In this document: piece by piece, positions 44,751 to 57,895 of the stretch | Position numbering within the stretch: position 1 is the stretch's first letter | Layout of the letters: the number at the start of each line of letters is the position of its first letter | DNA from: Natronospirillum operosum | GTDB lineage: Bacteria > Pseudomonadota > Gammaproteobacteria > Pseudomonadales > Natronospirillaceae | Direction: 5' to 3' | NCBI RefSeq assembly: GCF_004768465.1 | Contig: NZ_SRMF01000001.1 | Span: forward strand, 559,693 to 623,692 | Length of the DNA: 64,000 bases | Translations under genes and position numbers: made by a program | The notes under the pieces: model-generated | Databases searched by the model: none | What the model was told of the DNA's origin: nothing | What the model saw: only the letters and a program-made list of their open reading frames with translations

Positions 44751-47700
44751 ATGCGCCTGAAGAGCATCAAACTCGCCGGCTTCAAATCCTTCGTGGACCC
44801 CACGCAGATCCCGTTTCCGTCCAATCTGACGGCGATTGTCGGGCCCAATGGCTGTGGCAAGTCCAATGTCATCGATGCCGTGCGCTGGGTGATGGGGGAG
44901 TCGTCTGCCAAGCACCTGCGCGGCGAAGCCATGACCGACGTCATCTTCAATGGGTCCACGCGCCGCAAGCCGGTTGCCCAGTGTTCCGTCGAGCTGATGT
45001 TCGACAACAGCGATCACACCCTCAGTGGTCCCTATGCCGAGTACAACGAAATCTCGGTGCGGCGCAAGGTCACTCGTGACGGTCAGTCGACCTATTATCT
45101 GAACGGCACCAAGTGCCGCCGGCGTGATATTACCGATATCTTCTCCGGTACCGGGCTGGGTCCGCGCAGCTATGCCATTATCGAGCAGGGCATGATCTCG
45201 CGTCTGATCGAGGCCAAGCCCGAGGAACTGCGCGTCTATATCGAAGAGGCGGCCGGCATCTCCAAGTACAAGGATCGCCGGCGCGAGACCGAAAACCGCA
45301 TGCGCCGCACCTACGAAAATCTGGAACGGCTGACCGATATCCGGGAGGAGCTGGAACGCCAGCTGGCGCATCTGGAGCGCCAGGCGCGGGCCGCAGAGAA
45401 GTACCGCGAATACAAGGCGGACGAAAAGCAACTGCGCGCGCAGCTGATCACCCTGCGCTGGCGTGATCTGGATACGGAAAGCCAGCAGATCCGGCAGCGC
45501 ATTCTGGAAGTCGAACGCGACCGCGAAGAGCAGGTGGCCCAGCTGCGTGACTGTGAAGCGCAGATGGAAGAGTTGCGGCTGACCAATGAAGAGGCCGCCG
45601 ATCGTTTTCAGCAGGTACAGAAGGATTATTACGAGGTGGGCAACGAGATCACCCGCCTCGAGCAGCAGTCCGCGCATCAGCGTGACCAGGTGCAGCGACT
45701 GCAGGAAAGTCAGCAGCGCCTGGAACGCGAGCGGCACGAACTGCAGCGGCACGAAGAAACCGACCGTGGTCGGCTGGAGGAAGTGCGCGACCAGTTGGCG
45801 CATCTGATGCCGGAACTGGAGATCTGGCGGGAGCGGGCCGAAGAGGCCGCGCTGGCGCTGGAGGACCGCGAGCAGCAGTTCCGCGCACAGGAAGAACGCT
45901 GGCTGGAGCACAGTCTGGGTTCGGCCGAAGCCGCGCGCCAGAGCGAGCGCTGGCGCACGCGCATAGAACAGGCTGACCAGCAACTGCAGACACTGCAGCG
46001 GCGGCGCGAAAAACTGCAGCAGGAGCTGCAGGCGCTGGAAGACGACCCGGCCTCGGAAGAGCTGCTGCGCTTCAATGAAGATCTGGAGGCCGCCCAGGCC
46101 CGGCTGGAAGAAGCCGAAGCCCAGGCCATGGCCTCCGAGGACGCCCTGCAGCAGCGCCGTGAAGAGCAGCAGCAGCGGCAACAGACGGTACAGACCCTGC
46201 GCGAGCGCCTGACTCGCCAGCAGCAGGAAATTACCCGTCTGCAGGCGACCCTGCAGGCGCAGGCCGGTGACAGCAGCGAGGTGCAGGACTGGCTGAGCCG
46301 CTGGCAGTTGCAGCGCAGCCCGCAGGCGCTGAATCAGCTGGAAGTCGAGAGCCCCTGGGAACAGGCCGTTGAATGGGTGCTCGGCCACTGGCTGCAGAGC
46401 CATATTCTGCCGGCCAGCGGGCTGCCCGACTCGGCCTGGTCGCACCTGCCGGAGGCGCGCATGAGCTGGCTGTCGGAGCAGGCGCCGGGCGCCGCGCCGA
46501 CGGCCGGTACCCTGGCCAGCGTGGCGCGGGCGCCAGCAGCGCTGCAGCCCATGCTGAACCAGGTGCACCTGGCCGATTCACTGGACGATGCGCGGCGCAA
46601 ACTGGCCGACCTGCCTGCCGGCCACAGCGTGATCACTACCGATGGCGCCTGGCTGGGCGCCGGCTGGACCCGGCTGTTCCGCAGTGAATCGGACCGCGAA
46701 GGTCTGCTGGCGCAACAGGCCCGGCTGGAAGAGTTGCTGGCCGGAGTCGATGAAACCGAATTTGAACTGGAAGATGCGGAGCTGAATCTGGAAGCGGCCC
46801 AGCTCGGGCTGGACAGCCTGGAACAGCAGTGGCAGCAGCAGCGGCAGCAGGTTGATGAATGCCGCCGGCGTGTGCACGAGATCGATACCCGCATTTCCGC
46901 GCTCAGCGCCACCAGCCAGCAGATGAATCAGAACCTGCAGCGCTATCGCAGCGAACTGCAGGAAGCCGAAGCGGCCTACGAACAGGAGTTCGAAGCCCGG
47001 CAGCAGGCTCAGGAAGCCCTGGCCGAAGCGCAGGCGGCGCATCAGGACAAGTCGGAAGACAAGGCCGTACTCAATGATGCCCGTGACGAAGCGCGGCAGG
47101 TGCTGGAAGACACGCGGGCCCGGCAGCGTGAAGCCAGCCAGAAATCACATGAGCTGGAGTTGTCGGTCCGCGGTCTGGAAAGCCAGCTGCAGTCGCTGCA
47201 GGATGCCGTCAACCGCAACGACAGCCTGCACCAGCAACTGGCGCAGCGGGAGAAAGATCTGCATGCGGAAATGCAGTCGCTGATGGACCCGGACGACGAG
47301 CTGAAGGCCGAGCTGGAAGAGAAGGTGGCGCGCCAGTTGGCGCTGGAAAACGACCTGGCCGAAGCGCGGCAGGCGGCGGAGACCTTCCACCAGGGCATGC
47401 GGGATCTGGACCAGCAGAAGGTCCGCCTGGAGCAGGCGCTGCGTGATCGCGAACAGACCCTGCAGCAGCACCAGATGGACCGCGAACGGGTGGATACCCG
47501 CAAGGCCACGCATGAAGAGCAGTTGCAGGAGCAGAACTATCACCTGCAGACCCTGCTCGAAGCCCTGCCGGAAGACCTGACCGTCGACAGCTGCGAACAG
47601 ATGATCGAACAGCTGACGCAGCGTATTCAGCGCCTGGGACCCATCAACCTGGCCGCCATTGACGAGTTTCGAGTGCAAAGTGAGCGCAAAGACTATCTGG

Positions 47701-48248
47701 ACCAGCAGAACGAGGATCTGGAGCGCGCACTGGATACTCTGGCGCAGGCCATTCGCCGTATCGATCAGGAAACCCGCAACCGTTTCAAGACCACCTTCGA
47801 CAAGGTGAATGCGGGTCTGCAGGAGCTGTTTCCACGCGTTTTCGGGGGCGGGCACGCCTATCTGGAGATGACCGGCGAAGATCTGCTGGACACCGGCGTG
47901 GCCATCATGGCGCGCCCGCCGGGCAAGAAGAACGCCACCATCCACCTGTTGTCAGGGGGTGAAAAGGCCCTCACCGCGATCGCCATGGTGTTTTCCATCT
48001 TCCGTCTCAATCCGGCGCCGTTCTGCATGCTGGATGAGGTGGATGCCCCCCTGGATGATGCCAACGTGACCCGGTTTTCGCGCCTGGTGGAGGCCATGTC
48101 GGAGCAGGTAGAATTCATCTATATCACCCACAACAAGGTCGCCATGGAAATTGCACATCAACTGATGGGTGTTACTATGAACGAGCCGGGTGTATCGCGC
48201 CTGGTCTCCGTGAACGTAGATGAAGCCGTGGAGATGGCGACAACCTGA
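44751..48248 (+). CDS. smc: Chromosome segregation protein SMC
   Basis: A 1165-residue ATPase that folds DNA and aids chromosome segregation. The N-terminal head has FKSFVDPTQIPFPSNLTAIV and Walker A GPNGCGKSN. Long Glu/Gln-rich coiled coils (about 165-490 and 670-1000) flank a hinge near 520-640 rich in Ala, Gly and Trp. The C-terminal head has LLSGGEKALTAIAMVFSIF and Walker B FCMLDEVDAPLDDANV. The hinge region is less conserved than usual, as in Pseudomonas SMC. I chose ATG 44751 (MRLKSIKLAGFKSF) because the upstream extension overlaps ccmI and is unlike SMC. MukB is therefore not expected in this genome. Confidence 0.95.
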   Translation: MRLKSIKLAGFKSFVDPTQIPFPSNLTAIVGPNGCGKSNVIDAVRWVMGESSAKHLRGEAMTDVIFNGSTRRKPVAQCSVELMFDNSDHTLSGPYAEYNEISVRRKVTRDGQSTYYLNGTKCRRRDITDIFSGTGLGPRSYAIIEQGMISRLIEAKPEELRVYIEEAAGISKYKDRRRETENRMRRTYENLERLTDIREELERQLAHLERQARAAEKYREYKADEKQLRAQLITLRWRDLDTESQQIRQRILEVERDREEQVAQLRDCEAQMEELRLTNEEAADRFQQVQKDYYEVGNEITRLEQQSAHQRDQVQRLQESQQRLERERHELQRHEETDRGRLEEVRDQLAHLMPELEIWRERAEEAALALEDREQQFRAQEERWLEHSLGSAEAARQSERWRTRIEQADQQLQTLQRRREKLQQELQALEDDPASEELLRFNEDLEAAQARLEEAEAQAMASEDALQQRREEQQQRQQTVQTLRERLTRQQQEITRLQATLQAQAGDSSEVQDWLSRWQLQRSPQALNQLEVESPWEQAVEWVLGHWLQSHILPASGLPDSAWSHLPEARMSWLSEQAPGAAPTAGTLASVARAPAALQPMLNQVHLADSLDDARRKLADLPAGHSVITTDGAWLGAGWTRLFRSESDREGLLAQQARLEELLAGVDETEFELEDAELNLEAAQLGLDSLEQQWQQQRQQVDECRRRVHEIDTRISALSATSQQMNQNLQRYRSELQEAEAAYEQEFEARQQAQEALAEAQAAHQDKSEDKAVLNDARDEARQVLEDTRARQREASQKSHELELSVRGLESQLQSLQDAVNRNDSLHQQLAQREKDLHAEMQSLMDPDDELKAELEEKVARQLALENDLAEARQAAETFHQGMRDLDQQKVRLEQALRDREQTLQQHQMDRERVDTRKATHEEQLQEQNYHLQTLLEALPEDLTVDSCEQMIEQLTQRIQRLGPINLAAIDEFRVQSERKDYLDQQNEDLERALDTLAQAIRRIDQETRNRFKTTFDKVNAGLQELFPRVFGGGHAYLEMTGEDLLDTGVAIMARPPGKKNATIHLLSGGEKALTAIAMVFSIFRLNPAPFCMLDEVDAPLDDANVTRFSRLVEAMSEQVEFIYITHNKVAMEIAHQLMGVTMNEPGVSRLVSVNVDEAVEMATT

Positions 48249-48290
48249 CCCCGGCGACTGTGCAGCACAACAGGATAGGGTATCGTTCCA

Positions 48291-52179
<3,889 letters not shown>

Positions 52180-52205
<26 letters not shown>

Positions 52206-52446
52206 TCCGGATCAGAGCCCTGTGCTCATACCCTGGCAGCACCTGTCGACGGAAGCTTTGGCGGGTGTGGTGGAAGCCTGCCTGGTGGCGCAGGTGGCTG
52301 ATCAGAATGTCGAAGGCTTTGATCTGAAGCGTGAAGTGACTAAAGTCCTGGCCGGGCTGGACGCCGGTGACTGGGCGCTGGTCTATGACCCGGTCACCGA
52401 ATCGCCCGCTCTGCTGCCGGCCGACGAGCTGCCGGCACAACCCTGA
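52180..52446 (+). CDS. YheU/UPF0270-like small protein
   Basis: An 88-residue protein whose segment VLIPWQHLSTEALAGVVEAC matches the opening of UPF0270 (YheU) proteins, which typically start MLIPWQ.LS.ETL. The later GLDAGDWALVYDPVTESPAL also aligns with the family's end. Function unknown. ATG 52180 gives 14 residues before that opening; GTG 52222 would start exactly at VLIPWQ and may be the true start. The gene overlaps the preceding gene by 26 nt if ATG 52180 is used. Confidence 0.7.
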
Positions 52447-52492
52447 CCGAGGTTTGTCGCCTCTACATCCTGTTGACCTATGGAATGGTTCT

Positions 52493-52978
52493 ATGCTGAC
52501 GCTGTTGACTGTGCTTGCGCTGTTTATCGTACTGGGCCTGGGCGCCTATGCCGGCTGGCTGCACTGGCGGCTGTGGCAGCACCGACGGCAGATTGCGCAG
52601 CAGGAGGCCGGCTATCAGCGCCAGAGACAGGTGCATGAGGACTACCTGATCGACAGCATTCGCATTATTGCCCAGAACATGGTGGAAGAAGATCTGAATA
52701 TTTCGGAAGGCTCGATCCGCATCCGCTTTCTGCTCGAGGGCATGGAATTGCCGGCTGAGGAAAGAGCTCGCTTTCAGGCCTTTGATGACCTCTATGAACA
52801 GGTCAGAGAGCTGGATACGCACCAGGCACGGCAGGCTCTGACACCGCAGGAGCGCCTGCGGCAGGACCAGGTGCGAGAGGCCCATGAACGGGAACATCGC
52901 ACCCGGGTGCTGGAAGCGGCGCGGCTGATTCGGCGTTATGAATTCGAGGGTTTTGGTTCGGGCGCCGGGTCGGACTGA
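52493..52978 (+). CDS. DUF2489-like membrane-anchored protein
   Basis: A 161-residue protein with one N-terminal membrane segment (LTLLTVLALFIVLGLGAYAG) and a soluble helical tail. The conserved-looking SIRIIAQNMVEEDLNISEGS, followed by IRIRFLLEGM, fits DUF2489, a gammaproteobacterial family of unknown function. The last 43 bp overlap the 3' end of rdgC on the other strand. Confidence 0.65.
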   Translation: MLTLLTVLALFIVLGLGAYAGWLHWRLWQHRRQIAQQEAGYQRQRQVHEDYLIDSIRIIAQNMVEEDLNISEGSIRIRFLLEGMELPAEERARFQAFDDLYEQVRELDTHQARQALTPQERLRQDQVREAHEREHRTRVLEAARLIRRYEFEGFGSGAGSD

Positions 52979-53859
52979 CACCACTCCAGCCAGGCATTGC
53001 TGAAGGTGCGCAGAGCCGCCGTCATCAGGTGGAGCCCGGCTTCCCATTCTGCCAGTGCGTCGTCACCGCCGTCGTTGGCTGCCTGTTCGATCAGCTCATC
53101 GGCGAACTTGAGGCGCTTCAGTGCACTCTTGTCGTTGATCTGCAGTGTCAGTTGGTCCTGCCAGTGCAGCAGCAACTGACTGGGTCTGTAGCCGCTGGTC
53201 AGCAGTTGCTGTACCTCGGCGCTGTCCCACGGCAGTTGCTTGGTGCGTACCGTGGACTCTTCGGCCGGATGCACCAGGGTCAGTTCGTCGGCCACCTCGA
53301 CATCCGCTGGCAGATCGCCACTGCTGAGCCAGGCCGCCCACACCGGTTCGGGCTGACACAGCGCGCCCAGCGGCACCACCGGCAATTCGCCCAGCACTTC
53401 GCGCAGGTGCGCGGTCAGTTCATCGGCTCTGGTTTCGCTGCCGCTCTGGACAAAGAGCCAGCCTGAATCACGATCCAGCACGATCATATGCTGCTGGTTG
53501 CGGGTAAAGGCCCGTGGCAGCAGCTCCTGAGTAATTTCGTCCTTCAGGTCCTGACGTTCGTTGCGCCCGACCCGACGGCTCTCGGCCTCCTGCAGCGCTT
53601 CGACGCGCTCGGCCAGGGTTTCGTTGACCACACTGGTCGGCAACAGGCGCTCCTGGCGCTGCAGCTTCCACACCAGAATCTGGCGGCTGGTCAGTTGCAG
53701 CTCGCTCAGGCCGCGGTGGGGCGGCACCAGACCCAGGCTGACCGGCTGCGTGGGCAGGCAGTCATTGAAGCCATGCTGGGCCGTCAGTTGAGAGGCGGCA
53801 CAGCGGTCGGCAAATTCCGCGTCGCGAATCTGGTAGATAAAACAACTTTTAAACCACAC
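52936..53859 (-). CDS. rdgC: Recombination-associated protein RdgC
   Basis: A 307-residue DNA-binding ring protein that limits RecA. Family length is about 303. The N-terminus MWFKSCFIYQI matches RdgC (MWFKNLxxYRL in E. coli), and GFNDCLPTQPVSLGLVPPHR, RNERQDLKDEITQELLPRAF and SLKRLKFADELIE are all typical. The start is GTG 53859, which gives the family N-terminus and has AGGAAG 6-7 nt upstream; the longer frame has no support. The 3' end overlaps the convergent DUF2489-like gene by 43 bp. Confidence 0.93.
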   Translation of the reverse strand: MWFKSCFIYQIRDAEFADRCAASQLTAQHGFNDCLPTQPVSLGLVPPHRGLSELQLTSRQILVWKLQRQERLLPTSVVNETLAERVEALQEAESRRVGRNERQDLKDEITQELLPRAFTRNQQHMIVLDRDSGWLFVQSGSETRADELTAHLREVLGELPVVPLGALCQPEPVWAAWLSSGDLPADVEVADELTLVHPAEESTVRTKQLPWDSAEVQQLLTSGYRPSQLLLHWQDQLTLQINDKSALKRLKFADELIEQAANDGGDDALAEWEAGLHLMTAALRTFSNAWLEWCQSDPAPEPKPSNS

Positions 53860-53938
53860 AATAAGGCTTCCTGCTGATGGCGGGAGCGGTTTTGTATAGG
53901 ATTCACAACCAAAGTGCAACGACCCCGGAGTAAAGGGC

Positions 53939-54574
53939 ATGGCAACCACGGCCTGGAAACGGTCCCGAAAAACCAATTATCGTCTGGCGCAGGGCGTCAC
54001 GCCGCTGGTGGTGCTGCTCCTGCTGGTTGCCGGCTGGTGGTGGGCCGATAGCTGGCAATACGATCGCTCGGCACTGCAGGCAGGTGAGTACTGGCGCTGG
54101 CTGAGTGCGCATCTGGCTCACGGTACGCCGGCGCACGGACTCTCCAATGCCGTGGCGGTGCTGTTGGCCGCCTTGCTGGCGCCGCTTTGGATGAATCGCT
54201 GGCCGGGCCTGTTGCTGGCTGCAGGGCTGATGGCCGGGGTGTCCGCCGGCATCTGGTTCAACAACGATGATATCGACATCTACCGCGGCTTTTCCGGGGT
54301 CGGGCACGGCTGGCTGATGGTGGCGTTCGCCTGGAGCCCCTGGCTCGGCGTCTGGCCTCGCTTCGCCATTGTGGTGGCCATTCTGCTCAAGGTGGTCTGG
54401 GAAGACAGCGGCATGGCCATGGCGGCCCAGTTCAGTGGTTACTTTGCTGATGCGCCGGTACTGATCGATGCGCACTGGTATGGAGCTCTGCTGGCGGTGC
54501 CGGTGGCGCTGCTGGCATTCATTGCATATTACCTGCGCGAGCGCATGCTGCCGCGCGCTTCTTCTCGATTCTGA
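53939..54574 (+). CDS. Rhombosortase-like intramembrane serine protease
   Basis: A 211-residue membrane protein with six segments. The rhomboid/rhombosortase pattern is present: WRWLSAHLAHGTPAHGLSN near the start, the Ser motif GFSGVGHGWLMV (Ser in F-S-G), and a late His in IDAHWYGALLAV. Rhombosortases cleave proteins bearing a C-terminal GlyGly-CTERM tag for surface display. No GlyGly-CTERM protein is encoded here. It lies alone between rdgC (divergent) and a LysR gene (convergent). A plain GlpG-like rhomboid is less likely, since the usual GlpG N-terminal domain is missing. Confidence 0.78.
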   Translation: MATTAWKRSRKTNYRLAQGVTPLVVLLLLVAGWWWADSWQYDRSALQAGEYWRWLSAHLAHGTPAHGLSNAVAVLLAALLAPLWMNRWPGLLLAAGLMAGVSAGIWFNNDDIDIYRGFSGVGHGWLMVAFAWSPWLGVWPRFAIVVAILLKVVWEDSGMAMAAQFSGYFADAPVLIDAHWYGALLAVPVALLAFIAYYLRERMLPRASSRF

Positions 54575-54590
54575 GCGCTAACGGTGCCTG

Positions 54591-55454
54591 TTATTGCAGG
54601 CTGTCGAGCAGGGCCGAGGCTGCGTTGGACAGGGTTCTCTCGCGCAGGCGGATCACTCCCAGCGTGCGCTGCACCGGCGGAATGTCCACCGGCAGTTGCA
54701 CCAGACGCTCGTCCAGCATGGAGGCCGGCAATACACTCCAACCCAGGCCTACCGTAACCATCATCTTGATCGTTTCCAGATAGTTCACCGGCAGGGTGGT
54801 TTTCAGCGGCAGTTGGCGCTGGGCAAACTGCTGGCGGATCAGTTGATAGGTGGCCGAGCTCTCGTGCGGGAGCACGGCGCGGGTATAGCAGAGTTCGTTC
54901 AGTTGCAGGCGGGTCTTGCGGGCCAGAAAGTGATGGCGGGCGGCAACGAACACCAGTGGGTCGGTCCACAGCTGAATCTGTTCAATGGCTCTGGGTGGCC
55001 GCGGAATCAGCGTCACGAAAGCAAACTCCACCTCGCGGCGCTGTACCGCCTCATGGGCCACTTCCGATTCCAGAAAGTGAGGGTCCACTTCCACCTCGGG
55101 GTGCTGGTCGATGAAGTCGCGCAGCAACTGGGGCAGCCGGTGCAGGCCGATATGGTGACTGGTGGCAAAGGACAGTCGACCGGCCACCTGCAAGGAGAGG
55201 TTCTGCAGGGTACGGTTGGCGTTGTCCACCTCCTGCAGAATGCGTTGGGCGGCGGGCAGCAGCGTCTTGCCGGCATCAGTCAGATGGATGCGGCGCCCGA
55301 CCCTATCGAACAGCGGGCTGCCAATCTGTTGTTCCAGGCTCTGCAGCCGCTTGCTGACTGCGGGCTGAGTCAGGTGGAGGCGCTCTGCTGCGGCCGAAAA
55401 GCTGCCGTGTGTGCTGACCGCAACAAAGGCCTCGAGACTGTGCAGATCCAGCAT
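54591..55454 (-). CDS. LysR-family regulator, probably of leuCDB
   Basis: A 287-residue LysR regulator: helix-turn-helix at 1-60 (LHSLEAFVAVSTHGSFSAAA, LTQPAVSKRLQSLEQQIG) and a substrate-binding domain with GLHRLPQLLRDFIDQHPEVE and MMVTVGLGWSVLPASM. ATG 55454 has AGGAGAA 8 nt upstream and gives the usual LysR start; the frame extends 10 codons further back. It is divergent from leuC with a large palindrome between them, which suggests control of leucine synthesis. The effector is unknown. Confidence 0.88.
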   Translation of the reverse strand: MLDLHSLEAFVAVSTHGSFSAAAERLHLTQPAVSKRLQSLEQQIGSPLFDRVGRRIHLTDAGKTLLPAAQRILQEVDNANRTLQNLSLQVAGRLSFATSHHIGLHRLPQLLRDFIDQHPEVEVDPHFLESEVAHEAVQRREVEFAFVTLIPRPPRAIEQIQLWTDPLVFVAARHHFLARKTRLQLNELCYTRAVLPHESSATYQLIRQQFAQRQLPLKTTLPVNYLETIKMMVTVGLGWSVLPASMLDERLVQLPVDIPPVQRTLGVIRLRERTLSNAASALLDSLQ

Positions 55455-55476
55455 GGGTGCGTTCTCCTGGCAGTTG

Positions 55477-55498
55477 CATTCCATAAGGTTATGGAATG
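55477..55498. promoter_or_regulatory. 22-bp palindromic operator between the LysR gene and leuC
   Basis: CATTCCATAA (55477-55486) and TTATGGAATG (55489-55498) are perfect inverted copies around GG. It lies 23 bp before the LysR start and about 80 bp before leuC. The inner ATAAGGTTAT is like the short dyads LysR regulators bind. It is the natural candidate for the neighbouring regulator's site. Confidence 0.7.
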
Positions 55499-55514
55499 TA
55501 TAAAAAAGATGAAT

Positions 55515-55542
55515 TTGTTTTATTTACGTGGAACAGTAAACT
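55515..55542 (+). promoter_or_regulatory. Possible leuC promoter
   Basis: TTGTTT (55515-55520) and TAAACT (55537-55542) are 16 nt apart, downstream of the palindrome and 34 nt before the leuC GTG. Each hexamer matches 4 of 6. The palindrome would sit near -70 to -50, where LysR activators usually bind. Confidence 0.45.
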
Positions 55543-55576
55543 GAGCGCATCAAGAAAACAACAGGGGTGCATCACG

Positions 55577-57001
55577 GTGGCGGGTAAAACGCTTTACGAC
55601 AAATTATGGGAAGCCCATCTGGTTGACCAGCGCGATGATGGCAGTGCTCTGCTCTATATTGACCGGCATCTGATTCATGAGGTGACCTCGCCGCAGGCCT
55701 TTGAAGGGCTGCGCCTGGCGGGCCGCAAACCCTGGCGCATCGGTGCCAACCTGGCCACGGCAGACCACAATGTGCCGACTACATTGCTGGAGCGGCAGGC
55801 CGGTATCGAAGGCATCAGGGACGAGGTGTCGCGCCTGCAGGTCAAGACACTGGATGACAACTGCAGCTCTACCGGCATCATGGAGTTCGGGCTGGGTGAC
55901 GAGCGGCAGGGCATTGTCCATGTGATGGGCCCGGAGCAGGGCGCCACGCTGCCCGGCATGACCATCGTCTGTGGTGACTCGCACACCTCCACCCATGGCG
56001 CCTTCGGGGCGCTGGCCATGGGCATCGGCACCTCCGAGGTCGAGCACGTTCTGGCCACCCAGTGTCTGATTCAGCAGAAGATGAAGAACATGCTGGTGCG
56101 GGTGGACGGCGAGCTGGGTCCGGGCGTGACCGCCAAGGATGTAGTGCTGCACATCATCGGTGTCATCGGCACCGCCGGCGGTACTGGTCATGCCATCGAG
56201 TTTGGCGGTACGGCCATTCACTCGCTGTCGGTCGAAGGGCGCATGACCATCTGCAACATGGCCATCGAGGCCGGCGCCCGCGCCGGCATGGTGTCAGTGG
56301 ATGACACCACCATCGACTATTTCCACGGACGGCCCTTCGCGCCCAGGGGCGAGCACTGGGATCTGGCCGTGCAGGCCTGGCGTGACCTGGTCAGTGATGA
56401 CGACGCCGTGTTCGACCGTGTGGTCGAAATCGATGCCGCCGCTATCGAGCCGCAGGTGAGCTGGGGCACGTCGCCGGAAATGGTGGCCGGTATCCGTGGT
56501 CGGGTACCCATGCTGGCCGACATGCCGAGTGAAACGCAGCGCCAGGGTCTCCAGCGGGCGCTGCAATACATGGGCCTCAAGGAAGGGCAGGCGCTGACCG
56601 ATATCCGCCTGGACCGGGTCTTTATCGGCTCCTGCACCAACTCCCGCATCGAGGATCTGCGTGCCGCCGCCAGCGTGGTCAAGGGCCGCAAGGTGTCAGG
56701 TTCGCTGAAGGAGGCACTGGTGGTGCCCGGATCCGGACTGGTCAAGAAACAGGCCGAGCAGGAAGGGCTGGACAAGGTGTTCACCGAGGCCGGCTTCCAG
56801 TGGCGAGAGCCCGGCTGTTCCATGTGCCTGGCCATGAACGCCGACAAGCTGGGGCAGGGCGAGCATTGTGCCTCGACCTCGAACCGCAACTTTGAAGGCC
56901 GGCAGGGTTTTGGCGGTCGCACCCATCTGGTCAGCCCGGCCATGGCGGCGGCAGCAGCCATTGAAGGCCATTTTGTCGATATTCGCGAGTGGGGGAACTG
57001 A
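55577..57001 (+). CDS. leuC: 3-isopropylmalate dehydratase large subunit
   Basis: A 474-residue aconitase-family subunit that isomerises 2- to 3-isopropylmalate with LeuD. Iron-sulfur and active-site marks: [37 protein letters not shown] and [35 protein letters not shown] is LeuC-specific. The start is GTG 55577 ([11 protein letters not shown]), matching the family N-terminus MAGKTLYDK; the longer frame through the promoter is not credible. AGGGG lies 10 nt upstream. Confidence 0.95.
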   Translation: MAGKTLYDKLWEAHLVDQRDDGSALLYIDRHLIHEVTSPQAFEGLRLAGRKPWRIGANLATADHNVPTTLLERQAGIEGIRDEVSRLQVKTLDDNCSSTGIMEFGLGDERQGIVHVMGPEQGATLPGMTIVCGDSHTSTHGAFGALAMGIGTSEVEHVLATQCLIQQKMKNMLVRVDGELGPGVTAKDVVLHIIGVIGTAGGTGHAIEFGGTAIHSLSVEGRMTICNMAIEAGARAGMVSVDDTTIDYFHGRPFAPRGEHWDLAVQAWRDLVSDDDAVFDRVVEIDAAAIEPQVSWGTSPEMVAGIRGRVPMLADMPSETQRQGLQRALQYMGLKEGQALTDIRLDRVFIGSCTNSRIEDLRAAASVVKGRKVSGSLKEALVVPGSGLVKKQAEQEGLDKVFTEAGFQWREPGCSMCLAMNADKLGQGEHCASTSNRNFEGRQGFGGRTHLVSPAMAAAAAIEGHFVDIREWGN

Positions 57002-57003
57002 AC

Positions 57004-57645
57004 ATGCAGGCACTGACCGTACACACCGGCCTGGTTGCACCCATGGACCGGGCCAATGTCGATACCGACATGATCATTCCCAAGCAGTTTCTGAAATCGA
57101 TCAAGCGCAGCGGTTTCGGCCCCAACCTGTTTGACGAAGTGCGTTATCAGGACGAAGGCCAGCCGGGCAAGGACAACAGCAAACGCCCACTGAACCCGGA
57201 CTTCCCGCTCAATCAGGAGCGCTATCAGGGCGCCAGTATTCTGCTGACCCGGGAAAACTTCGGTTGTGGCTCCAGTCGTGAACATGCGCCCTGGGCGCTG
57301 GAAGACTTCGGGTTTCGGGTGCTGATCGCGCCCAGCTTTGCCGACATCTTCTACAACAACTGTTTCAAGAATGGCATTCTGCCCGTGGTGCTGCCGGCCG
57401 AGGTGGTGTCCGAGCTGTTCGAGAACCTGTACAGCCAGCCCGGCTTCGAGCTGACGGCTGATCTGGAAAAGCAGGAGATGCGCACGGTCGATGGTCGCAG
57501 TTGGTCCTTCGACGTCGACAGCTTCCGCCGGCACTGCCTGCTGAATGGTCTCGACGACATCGGTACCACCCTGCAGAGTGCCGACAAGATCAGGGCTTAT
57601 GAAGAAAAGCGGCAGGTTGAGGCGCCCTGGTTGTTTGCCGGGTGA
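57004..57645 (+). CDS. leuD: 3-isopropylmalate dehydratase small subunit
   Basis: A 213-residue swivel subunit of isopropylmalate isomerase. Marks: [40 protein letters not shown] and [20 protein letters not shown]. It starts 2 nt after the leuC stop. A 250-bp repeat-rich gap follows before leuB. Confidence 0.96.
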   Translation: MQALTVHTGLVAPMDRANVDTDMIIPKQFLKSIKRSGFGPNLFDEVRYQDEGQPGKDNSKRPLNPDFPLNQERYQGASILLTRENFGCGSSREHAPWALEDFGFRVLIAPSFADIFYNNCFKNGILPVVLPAEVVSELFENLYSQPGFELTADLEKQEMRTVDGRSWSFDVDSFRRHCLLNGLDDIGTTLQSADKIRAYEEKRQVEAPWLFAG

Positions 57646-57655
57646 CAGTTAGGTT

Positions 57656-57742
57656 TAGTCGACAGTAGACGGTCGACAGTTGGATATAGTCGACAGTAGA
57701 CGGTCGACAGTTGGATATAGTCGACAGTAGACGGTCGACAGT
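57656..57742. repeat. 31-bp tandem repeat, about 2.8 copies
   Basis: A 31-bp unit starting TAGTCGACAGTAGACGGTCG occurs at 57656-57686 and 57687-57717 without mismatch, then 25 bases of a third copy to 57742. Each unit holds two GTCGAC palindromes. It begins 10 bp after the leuD stop. The following bases (AGACAGTGAGGGTTCGACAG) keep a degraded version of the theme. Confidence 0.85.
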
Positions 57743-57788
57743 AGACAGTGAGGGTTCGACAGCCAGCAGTGGTTCGGCAACGATTTTG

Positions 57789-57858
57789 CTGTCATCTGTC
57801 ATCTGTCATCTGTCATCTGTCATCTGTCATCTGTCATCTGTCATCTGTCATCTGTCAT
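57789..57858. repeat. Heptanucleotide repeat CTGTCAT x 10
   Basis: Ten exact copies of CTGTCAT run from 57789 to 57858, followed by CTGT. The tract ends 37 bp before the leuB GTG start, in the leuD-leuB spacer. Short repeats of this purity are prone to slippage, so copy number may vary between isolates. It is not a CRISPR array: the unit is 7 bp and there are no spacers. Confidence 0.92.
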
Positions 57859-57895
57859 CTGTGCACTGTCTACTAAAAAACGAAGAGGAATCAAA

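Noticed and set aside
57789-57858. CRISPR array
   Set aside because: Repeats are 7 bp and directly adjacent, with no spacers and no cas genes.
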